37,211 nt of DNA from Candidatus Mediterraneibacter norfolkensis (lineage in GTDB: Bacteria; Bacillota; Clostridia; Lachnospirales; Lachnospiraceae), in assembly GCA_019120615.1 (NCBI GenBank), contig DWUT01000279.1:1-37211 (forward strand), in the 5' to 3' direction. Below the pieces are notes generated by a model. It was not told the origin of the DNA. It saw only the letters and a list, made by a program, of their open reading frames with translations, and did not search any database. The position numbers were made by a program, and so were the translations under genes. This document shows, piece after piece, positions 30,966 to 37,211 of this stretch; position 1 is the stretch's first letter, and each line of letters starts with the position of its first letter.

Positions 30966-32390
30966 TCATCCCGCCGCTTCCGCTTTCAGCCAGAATGTAA
31001 AGCGGGCACCTCCTTCCAGTCTGTTTTCCGCCCATATCTTTCCCCCGTGGGCTTCCACCACTTCTTTGCATATCGCAAGTCCCAGACCGATCCCCCGTTT
31101 CTGGTCCGGGCTTTTTTCACTCACAGAGACAAACTCCCCGAAGATCTGCTGCTCCATCCCGGGCTTGATCCCCTTCCCGTTGTCTTCCACGACAAAGTAC
31201 GCTTTATTGTCCTGAAAAGAAAGACTCAGGCGGATCGTACCGCCTTCCCCCGTATTTTTCATGGCATTGTCCAGAAGATTGACGAGCACCTGTATGATCA
31301 GCCTTCCATCCACCTCCGCCGTAAGGACTTCCTCAGGCACGGAGTTCTGAAATCTGCGATGTTCCCGAAGCCCTGTGATGTGCCGCTCCGCCTCATAGAC
31401 AAGATCCTCCAGGACTTCCTGCCGGCGGTCGATAAAGTCCGTACCGCCTTCCAGCTTTGTCATGCTCAGGATATTCTCCATCGTCCGAGTAAGCCACATG
31501 CTCTGTTCACGGATATCATTTACAAGGCTCTCTTTTTCCTCCTCATCCGCATCACGGCTTGCAAGGATCATGTCGCAGTCGCCGATGATCCCTGTCAGAG
31601 GCGTACGGAAGTCATGCGAGATGCTGCGCAGCATGCTGCTCTTTAAGTGCTCCCGCTCCACCTCCAGGCGGGTCTTTTCCTGTTCAGAATAGATCAGTTC
31701 CCGGTCCAGCGCGATCCCGATCTGTCCCGCCGCTGCGCGGATAAAGATCTCCTGTTCAGATCCAAGCCCGTTGTCGTCTGTAAACACTTTCAGTTCCCCG
31801 ATCTTCTGCAGGATGCCTCCGATCGGAAAGATGACATAACCGGTCTCATTCTCTTCCTGCCCGCTCTCATCCCCATAGATCTCCACAGATGCCCTGTATC
31901 CCGTATTCTCCTGTATATACCGGATCCCCAGCTCGATGATATGTTCTTTTCCGGTGACATTGATAAACTTTTCCGACATCTCGGACATGCGCCTCGCCGC
32001 TTTCTCATTCTCCTCCGCGATCGCCGCCTGCTTCCGGAATCTCGCTGTCATCCCCGACGAGATGCAGGAAACGGCAAGGAACAGTGCCATCAGGACCACA
32101 TCGTCCGGATTCATGATCGCAAACGTATGGACAGGGACCGTAAAAAAGTAATTGAACAGCAGGACACTGACCACCGCCCCGATGATGCCGTACTCATACC
32201 CTGATGTAAAAGCACCGACAAGAAGGACACCGATCAGGAATACCATCAGCACATTTTCTTTCATCACTCCTGCCTCATTCAGGAGCAGACAGAACAGGCT
32301 TGCCGCGGCAACGATAAAAAGTGTATACAGGATGTCTGCAAACCGCTCTTTCCATTCCGTTTTCCTGGTCATTCCTCCGTTTTTTTTCAT
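30966..32390 (-). CDS. Short KdpD-like sensor histidine kinase
   Basis: About 474 residues from the ATG at 32390 (GAGGAG four bases upstream; the frame upstream to 32465 runs through a hairpin and looks non-coding). A four-helix DUF4118 membrane region at ~10-120 (LYTLFIVAAASLFCLL, VLMVFLIGVLLVGAFTSG, LMALFLAVSCISSGM), a GAF-like linker, HisKA with phosphoacceptor His in RSISHDFRTPLTGI, and HATPase with DNGKGIKPG and GIGLGLAICKEV. The large N-terminal KdpD/universal-stress domain of standard KdpD is absent, so turgor/K+ input would have to come through the membrane part or via TrkA. Confidence 0.92.
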   Translation of the reverse strand: MKKNGGMTRKTEWKERFADILYTLFIVAAASLFCLLLNEAGVMKENVLMVFLIGVLLVGAFTSGYEYGIIGAVVSVLLFNYFFTVPVHTFAIMNPDDVVLMALFLAVSCISSGMTARFRKQAAIAEENEKAARRMSEMSEKFINVTGKEHIIELGIRYIQENTGYRASVEIYGDESGQEENETGYVIFPIGGILQKIGELKVFTDDNGLGSEQEIFIRAAAGQIGIALDRELIYSEQEKTRLEVEREHLKSSMLRSISHDFRTPLTGIIGDCDMILASRDADEEEKESLVNDIREQSMWLTRTMENILSMTKLEGGTDFIDRRQEVLEDLVYEAERHITGLREHRRFQNSVPEEVLTAEVDGRLIIQVLVNLLDNAMKNTGEGGTIRLSLSFQDNKAYFVVEDNGKGIKPGMEQQIFGEFVSVSEKSPDQKRGIGLGLAICKEVVEAHGGKIWAENRLEGGARFTFWLKAEAAG

Positions 32391-32427
32391 ACTGCTCCTC
32401 ATCTCCTGTCCATAGTCAAATACCGAT

Positions 32428-32454
32428 GCCGGCACAGCATCATGCTGCGCCGGC
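32428..32454. other. Strong stem-loop between trkA and the KdpD-like gene
   Basis: GCCGGC-A-CAGCAT-C-ATGCTG-C-GCCGGC: nearly perfect 27-base palindrome in the 91-base gap between the two genes. There is no T-run, so it is more likely an mRNA-processing or stability hairpin than a terminator. Confidence 0.55.
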
Positions 32455-32481
32455 ACCCCGGTCACACCTCATCATAGCATC

Positions 32482-33135
32482 TTAAGCAATACTTGCCAAG
32501 ATACGTTCTATATCTTTTTTCATCCCCACGATCATCAGATGGTCCTCCTGTTCCAGGACCCGGTCCGGATGAGGCAGGAACTGCAGATGACCGTTCACCT
32601 TTATTCCCAGGATGCTCACGTGATACCGGGAGCGGATCGCAAGCTGACCGATGCTCTTTCCGACCCATCCTTTCATCGGCGGGATCTCAAGGATCGAATA
32701 TCCCTCCGCCATCTCAATATAATCAAACACTTTGTTGCTCCCGTATTTCACGGCAAATCTCTCTGCCACATCCCGCTCCGGATAGATCACCTCGTCCGCT
32801 CCGTTCCGAAGAAGGAACTTCGCCTGGATATCCCGGTTCGCCTTACTCACAACATATTTCGCCCCCAATTCCTTAAGCAGGCTGGTGATCTCCAGGCTGC
32901 TCTGAAAATCGGAACCGATACACACAAAACAGATGTCAAAGTTTCCCACGCCCAGGCTCCTTAAAACGTCTTCTTTCATACAGTCCCCGACTTTTGCCAT
33001 CACCGCCACAGGAAGCAGATCCTGCATGGACTCTTCATTTTTGTCAACGATCATGACCTCATTTCCCATTTCTGCCATATTGGTACACAGATGATGTCCG
33101 AGCCTTCCCATTCCTATGATCAAAACTGATTTCAT
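32482..33135 (-). CDS. trkA: TrkA/KtrA-family potassium channel regulatory subunit
   Basis: 217 residues. RCK-N Rossmann domain with IIGMGRLGHH and acidic ligand in VDKNEES (NAD(H)/ATP binding), then an RCK-C domain (~140-217, GKSIGQLAIRSRYHVSILGIK) that in relatives binds c-di-AMP or cations. Forms a cytoplasmic gating ring on TrkH. It is 40 bases downstream of trkH and upstream of the kinase gene, so K+ transport and its two-component control are on one transcript. Confidence 0.92.
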   Translation of the reverse strand: MKSVLIIGMGRLGHHLCTNMAEMGNEVMIVDKNEESMQDLLPVAVMAKVGDCMKEDVLRSLGVGNFDICFVCIGSDFQSSLEITSLLKELGAKYVVSKANRDIQAKFLLRNGADEVIYPERDVAERFAVKYGSNKVFDYIEMAEGYSILEIPPMKGWVGKSIGQLAIRSRYHVSILGIKVNGHLQFLPHPDRVLEQEDHLMIVGMKKDIERILASIA

Positions 33136-33175
33136 TTTTCTCCTCCTACCGTCTTTATCCTGTCATATCCGGTCA

Positions 33176-34519
33176 TTATCCGATCATTACCTGCTCTTCC
33201 GGAAGCTTCACCGGCGGTTCCACTTTATGCCCCTTCAGCGAAAGGGCAAACGTCATGCTTCCGACCCTTCCGCAGAACATAAGGAAGATCAGGACAAGCT
33301 TTGATATGGTATCCAGATCCCTTGTGATCCCTGCAGACATTCCCACAGTGCCCATCGCGGACGCCACCTCAAATATCACGTCTGTCACATCCAGTGATGT
33401 AGCTGTGACGATGACCAGCACTGCCGTCACACACAGGGTCAGATTCGTACAGAGCACTGTGCCCGCCTTGTGGATCGCGTCCGTACTGAGCCTCCGTCCA
33501 AACATGCTGCACTCTTTTTTGTCAAAGAGCCCGGAGGACACGTAAGCGATAAGTACAACAAAAGTGGTCGTCTTGATACCGCCCGCCGTGGAGCCGGGGC
33601 TTCCTCCGATAAACATGAGCAGGGAAGTGAACAGCTTGCTGCTGTCCGTCAGCGCCGCCGTGTCCACCGTGTTAAACCCGGCCGTCCTCGCCGTCACGGA
33701 TCCAAACAGGGAACAGAGGATCTGTTCGTCCAGCGGTCTTCCCACCAGTGTATTATCATATTCAAGGACAAATAAAACAGCCGCGCCCCCGAAGATCAGG
33801 ATCAGCGTCATCAGGATCGTGATCTTCGTATGCAGCCGCCACCGCCAGAAATGCAGTTTGTGTTCGGACAAGTCGTTCCAGATAAAAAATCCGATACCGC
33901 CGATGATGATCAGCAGCATGATCACAAGGTTGACCACCCAGTCTCCGGAATATCCCGTAAGGGAGACATACTCCCCGTCCTTTCCCATCAGGTCAAATCC
34001 CGCATTGCAGAATGCGGAAACGGAGTGGAAGATCCCGTAATAGACCGCCTGTGCCGGTTCCATGGTCCGGCTGAAATGGATCGACAGGATCAGGGCTCCG
34101 GTTCCTTCAAATATAGCGGTTCCTATGATGATCTTCTTCGCCAGCCGTACGATCCCGCCTGTCTGCATGAAGTTTACGCTCTCCTGGAGTGTTCCTCTCA
34201 CCCAGAGCCCGATCTTTTTTCTCAGGACCATGGCAAAGAAGACGCCGATGGTCATAAATCCCAATCCACCGATCTGGATCAGGCAGATGATCACGATCTG
34301 CCCGAATGTGGACCAGTACTGATATGTATCTGCAATGATGAGTCCTGTCACACAGGAAGCGGACACCGTCGTGAACAGTGCGTCCACCGGCGATGTCACG
34401 ACACCTTCCCTGGTAGAGACCGGGAGCATCAGGAGCAGCGTTCCCGTAAGTATGACCAGGCAGAACCCGATCACGATCATCTGCGTCTGTGTCAGACGAC
34501 GAATCCATTTTTTCATCAT
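33176..34519 (-). CDS. trkH: TrkH/KtrB-family potassium uptake channel
   Basis: 447-residue membrane protein with four M1-P-M2-like repeats. Selectivity-filter regions are visible as SASCVTGLI, SAFCNAGFD, TARTAGFNTVD and VGMSAGIT, each with the central glycine of TrkH filters, and the intramembrane loop rich in Gly is at GGSPGSTAGGIKTTT. About ten hydrophobic segments. Start overlaps the upstream small membrane protein gene by four bases. Works with TrkA as Na+- or H+-coupled or passive K+ uptake; energy coupling cannot be read here. Confidence 0.94.
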   Translation of the reverse strand: MMKKWIRRLTQTQMIVIGFCLVILTGTLLLMLPVSTREGVVTSPVDALFTTVSASCVTGLIIADTYQYWSTFGQIVIICLIQIGGLGFMTIGVFFAMVLRKKIGLWVRGTLQESVNFMQTGGIVRLAKKIIIGTAIFEGTGALILSIHFSRTMEPAQAVYYGIFHSVSAFCNAGFDLMGKDGEYVSLTGYSGDWVVNLVIMLLIIIGGIGFFIWNDLSEHKLHFWRWRLHTKITILMTLILIFGGAAVLFVLEYDNTLVGRPLDEQILCSLFGSVTARTAGFNTVDTAALTDSSKLFTSLLMFIGGSPGSTAGGIKTTTFVVLIAYVSSGLFDKKECSMFGRRLSTDAIHKAGTVLCTNLTLCVTAVLVIVTATSLDVTDVIFEVASAMGTVGMSAGITRDLDTISKLVLIFLMFCGRVGSMTFALSLKGHKVEPPVKLPEEQVMIG

Positions 34520-34986
34520 GCCGCCCCCGCCTCATGTCCCAGTGTGATCAGTTCCATCCGCTGCATCAGGTCCTCCCTGCTGAAAAAGGAGATCGCTCCT
34601 GCCTGTCTGTACAGCTTTCTCACAGCCCGCTCATTACAGATACTGTAGAATTCTGCCTTTGGACAGGTCTTTCGGAACAAACTGCAGAGGGAAAGATTGT
34701 CAACATCCGACTCGCCCAGTGCCACTACATACCGGACGTCCTTCCATTCCTTCTGCATCTGGATCTCATCGATAAAAAGTACTTCGAATCCGGCTGACTC
34801 AAACCACTGTTTCAGCTCCGGTTCTTCCCTGCTGCCGAATATGACGGCATACTCTTTTGTCTTTTCTTCTTCCCTCTTTTTCTCTGTGTGCTGCTGACCG
34901 ATAAATCTGTCGAGCATACCCATGAGCTTCAGTCCGTACAGGAATCCTCCTGCCACGATAATAAGTAATAAAAAATCTCTCAACAT
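34516..34986 (-). CDS. Small membrane-anchored protein with a degenerate RCK/TrkA-N-like domain
   Basis: 156 residues from the ATG at 34986; a GTG at 34995 is also possible, but GAAGGTG is ideally spaced (six bases) for the ATG. One N-terminal membrane helix (FLLLIIVAGGFLYGLKLMGM), a charged linker, then an alpha/beta domain: YAVIFGSREEPELKQWFESAG, FEVLFIDE, YVVALGESDVDNLSLCSLFR and AEFYSICNERAVRKLYRQAG. It looks like a TrkA-N Rossmann fold lacking the GxGxxG loop. It precedes and overlaps trkH, suggesting a membrane-bound regulator of the channel. I do not recognise a named family. Confidence 0.65.
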   Translation of the reverse strand: MLRDFLLLIIVAGGFLYGLKLMGMLDRFIGQQHTEKKREEEKTKEYAVIFGSREEPELKQWFESAGFEVLFIDEIQMQKEWKDVRYVVALGESDVDNLSLCSLFRKTCPKAEFYSICNERAVRKLYRQAGAISFFSREDLMQRMELITLGHEAGAA

Positions 34987-34990
34987 AAAA

Positions 34991-35043
34991 ATCACCTTCT
35001 TTTCTTGTCTTTATCATAAGACAATTTTCATTAAGAAGGTGAT
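34991..35043 (-). promoter_or_regulatory. Leader hairpin that masks the ribosome site of the trk operon
   Basis: On the minus strand ATCACCTTCTT (35043-35033) pairs perfectly with AAGAAGGTGAT (35001-34991), which includes the Shine-Dalgarno sequence GAAGGTG of the gene starting at 34986. A second stem TTGTCTT/AAGACAA (35024-35018 with 35011-35005) stacks inside. Upstream, GTGATA-T-TATCAC (35051-35039) shares the ATCAC strand and could form a competing hairpin, an ON/OFF arrangement. It depends on a transcription start upstream of about 35051, which I cannot locate. Confidence 0.55.
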
Positions 35044-35074
35044 AATATCACATCGTATTATGTTCAGATTCTGT

Positions 35075-35986
35075 TTAGATGATATGTTTCCGTTTAAATA
35101 TGATGATACATCCCACAATGACAACGACGCTGAGCGCCACCACCCAGGGATAACCGTCTTTCAGGCCCGGCATGTTCTGGAAGTTCATCCCGAACCACCC
35201 TGTGATGAGAGTCAGAGGGAAAAAGATCGTGGATATCACGGTCAGAAACTGCATATTGCTGTTCTGGCGCGCGTCGATCTGCGCCTGATAAGCCTCCTTG
35301 ACCTGCTGGGCGTATTCCAGCAGATGTCCGGTCTTGCTCATCAGACGGTCGGCGCGGTCTGTCAGAGTTCCGAAATATTTGAGCTGTTTTTTCAGGAAAA
35401 ATCCATTCTCGTTCTCCTCCAGTTCCCTGCTCAGGTCCATCATTTCATCGTAGTAGCTCCGGAGGTTCAGAAGTTCCCTCCTTATCGGCATCAGCTTGCT
35501 CTGAAAATTCGTGGTGTGGTCCCTCGTGATCTCTTCCTCCATGTTCAGGAGCTTTCTCTCATAGGCCACCAGCATCTCCTGGTCCCGGCTCATGAACTCT
35601 GCGATAAAGTTGTAGAGGAACCGCTCTTTTGTCTCCCCCTGGTGGGTCCGTTTCTGCTGGATCCTTCGGATCAGTCGGAGTGAAAAGTTTTCATCATCCA
35701 CGATCACCACATTGCTCCTGTTGACAAAAAAGTACATCCTGTACCTGCTCCCCAGGACATCCAGAAGCCTGGGGATGCAGAGCGTCCCCACCACACAGTC
35801 CTGCTGGTTTTCCAGCCTGCAGAATCCGATCTTTGAGATCTGTATCTCATTCTCGTACAGGATCCCTGCCTTTGCCAGTATCTCGTCGGCATGCCGGGAG
35901 TCCGTGACAAAGACTGCCGGGACCTGATCCGCTTCCCAATCCTCCATTTCCATTGAAATAAGCTGTTCACCAAATCTAAATATCAT
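35075..35986 (-). CDS. corA: CorA-family magnesium/divalent cation channel
   Basis: 303 residues. Long cytoplasmic N-terminal part with the extended helix (~130-245, many Glu/Arg), then TM1 ending in the signature GMNFQNMP and TM2 (WVVALSVVVIVGCIIIFKRK) with the basic tail. Slightly shorter than typical CorA but complete. The start ATG at 35986 has only a weak GGTGG site upstream. Lies 58 bases after ppk1 and 88 bases before the trk genes on the same strand. Confidence 0.92.
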   Translation of the reverse strand: MIFRFGEQLISMEMEDWEADQVPAVFVTDSRHADEILAKAGILYENEIQISKIGFCRLENQQDCVVGTLCIPRLLDVLGSRYRMYFFVNRSNVVIVDDENFSLRLIRRIQQKRTHQGETKERFLYNFIAEFMSRDQEMLVAYERKLLNMEEEITRDHTTNFQSKLMPIRRELLNLRSYYDEMMDLSRELEENENGFFLKKQLKYFGTLTDRADRLMSKTGHLLEYAQQVKEAYQAQIDARQNSNMQFLTVISTIFFPLTLITGWFGMNFQNMPGLKDGYPWVVALSVVVIVGCIIIFKRKHII

Positions 35987-36044
35987 TCTACCACCCTGTT
36001 GTCTGCTTTTGTCCGTCAGAGATCACTCTTTTGATCCTTCCATG

Positions 36045-37211
36045 TCAGGCGTGGACCGGACCTCCTTCCGGCGCTTTTGGCTGGAGCCGCTCCGCCGCCC
36101 TGTCATATGCCTCCTGATAGAGGGCTTCCTGGGAATTCACCGGCTCTCCCTCACATTTTACCAAAATATATTTCCCGTCCGCATTCTCTTTTCTCGCTTT
36201 CCTGTTGTCGCCCAGCATCAGGTCGAACATTCCCTGGATCCTTGTTTTGATCGCCGGATCATAGACCGGAGCCGCGACTTCCACTCTCTTCACAGTGTTC
36301 CTTGTCATAAAGTCTGCAGACGAGATATAATATTTCCTGTTCTCCCCGCATCCGAAGATATAGATCCTTGAATGCTCCAGGAATCTTCCCACAATGCTGA
36401 TGATATGGATATTCTCGGTCTGGCCTTTCACACCTGGGATCAGACAGCAGATCCCGCGGATGATCATATCGATGTGAACCCCTGCGCAGGAAGCTTCCAC
36501 CAGTTTATCCATGATCTTCTTATCCGTCAGAGAGTTCAGCTTCAGCCCGATGTAAGCATCCTCTCCGTTCTTTTTATTCCGTATCTCCTCATCGATCATA
36601 TCGATGATCCTGGACTGGAGGCACTTCGGCGCCACCAGAAGGTGCTCAGACTCCTCCACGGTCTCGCCCTTTGCCAGTGCCTGGAAGACTCTCGCCGCAT
36701 CCATTCCGATCTGCTCGTCAGCCGTCATAAGAGACAGATCCGTATAAAGCCTTGCAGTCTTCTCATTATAGTTTCCGGTTCCGATCTGCGTGATATATTC
36801 GATGCCGTCTGCGCCCTTCTTTGTGATCAGGCACAGTTTGGAGTGTACCTTGTATCCCTCCAGTCCATAGATGATCTGGCACCCTGCCTTCTCAAGCATA
36901 CGGGACCAGCGGATGTTGTTCTCTTCGTCAAAGCGGGCACGCAGCTCTACCAGCACCACGACTTCCTTTCCGTTCTCCGCCGCCTCACAGAGAGCCTCGA
37001 TGATCTTGCTCTGTTTTGCCAGACGGTACAGCGTCATCTTGATAGAGATCACACTGTCGTCCTCCGCTGCTTCGTTGAGCATATTCAGGAACGGACGGAT
37101 AGACTCGTACGGATAGGAGAGCAGTTTGTCCTCCTTTTCGATCTGCTTTAAGATGCTCTCCCCGTCGCGGAAAGATGCGGATTTCTGCGGGACTCTCTTC
37201 TCGTAGAACAG
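36045..37211 (-). CDS. ppk1: Polyphosphate kinase 1, C-terminal 388 residues
   Basis: The gene enters from the right edge, so its N-terminus is missing. The frame is open to the window end, and the first visible residues include YEKRVPQKSASFRDGES and LLSYPYESIRPFLNML, a PPK core segment. Both phospholipase-D-like catalytic histidines are present, in GYKVHSKLCLI (the histidine phosphorylated during polyP synthesis in relatives) and LEHSRIYIFG; IGTGNYNEKTARLYTD and YISSADFMTRN are also diagnostic. Makes polyphosphate from ATP reversibly. Co-directional with corA; polyP binds Mg2+ and K+, so grouping with corA and trk is sensible but only suggestive. Confidence 0.93.
   Translation of the reverse strand: MFYEKRVPQKSASFRDGESILKQIEKEDKLLSYPYESIRPFLNMLNEAAEDDSVISIKMTLYRLAKQSKIIEALCEAAENGKEVVVLVELRARFDEENNIRWSRMLEKAGCQIIYGLEGYKVHSKLCLITKKGADGIEYITQIGTGNYNEKTARLYTDLSLMTADEQIGMDAARVFQALAKGETVEESEHLLVAPKCLQSRIIDMIDEEIRNKKNGEDAYIGLKLNSLTDKKIMDKLVEASCAGVHIDMIIRGICCLIPGVKGQTENIHIISIVGRFLEHSRIYIFGCGENRKYYISSADFMTRNTVKRVEVAAPVYDPAIKTRIQGMFDLMLGDNRKARKENADGKYILVKCEGEPVNSQEALYQEAYDRAAERLQPKAPEGGPVHA

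Noticed and set aside
32391-32465. Upstream extension of the KdpD-like kinase to 32465
   Set aside because: The extra 25 residues overlap a strong stem-loop and have no ribosome site; the ATG at 32390 has GAGGAG at a usable distance.
34987-35074. c-di-AMP riboswitch upstream of the trk genes
   Set aside because: The gap after corA is 88 bases and holds simple nested stems, too short and without the conserved long structure of that class.

Overview
This window looks like a mid-GC chromosome segment from an anaerobic Firmicute, most probably a Lachnospiraceae-type clostridium. The evidence is strong AGGAGG ribosome binding sites, the anaerobic (early-cobalt) cobalamin pathway, NADH-linked [FeFe] hydrogenase genes, a truncated KdpD coupled to Trk potassium uptake, and autoregulated ECF sigma factors. 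There are no tRNA, rRNA, CRISPR or insertion-sequence genes. Two groups of long imperfect palindromes fill the spaces between convergent genes.

Layout. (1) Positions 1-8890, minus strand: a compact, mostly overlapping operon bcp-cbiD-cbiL-cbiF-cbiH-cbiET-cbiA-cobT-cobS, with the first 32 codons of what looks like an NRPS adenylation enzyme at the far end. It covers much of corrin ring methylation, a,c-amidation and lower-ligand assembly. cbiG, cbiC, cbiP, cbiB and cobU are not in the window. A well-formed sigma-A-type promoter lies directly before bcp and leaves no room for a cobalamin riboswitch. (2) 8881-12160, minus strand: small accessory genes, including an intact-looking mntA-hepT (MNT/HEPN) toxin-antitoxin pair, a GyrI-like protein, a nucleoside phosphorylase with an internal deletion, a VOC protein and a GrpB-kinase fusion. 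(3) 12245-15695, plus strand: a YtrA-type GntR repressor with a long perfect operator, an ABC ATPase and a large permease.

(4) 15675-30256: the hydrogenase region, and the most interesting part. On the minus strand are hydS (sensory-type [FeFe] hydrogenase with PAS domain) followed by a SpoIIE-like PP2C phosphatase, and the enzyme operon hndA-HATPase-hndB-hndC-hydA. Between them, on the plus strand, sits an ECF sigma/anti-sigma pair. Divergent from hndA is a second regulatory operon, DRTGG-RsbW-like kinase-second H-cluster protein-DRTGG-PHP. Together these give one NADH/ferredoxin-linked hydrogenase, two H-cluster proteins that look like sensors, one phosphatase and two GHKL ATPases, suggesting a redox or H2-sensing partner-switching circuit around hydrogenase. 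That circuit is inference.

(5) 30272-37211, minus strand: ppk1 (partial), corA, a small membrane RCK-like protein, trkH, trkA, a short KdpD-like kinase and kdpE, an ion and phosphate homeostasis block. The leader of the trk genes can fold into a hairpin that masks the Shine-Dalgarno sequence. All functional calls are from reading the sequence; no database search was run.
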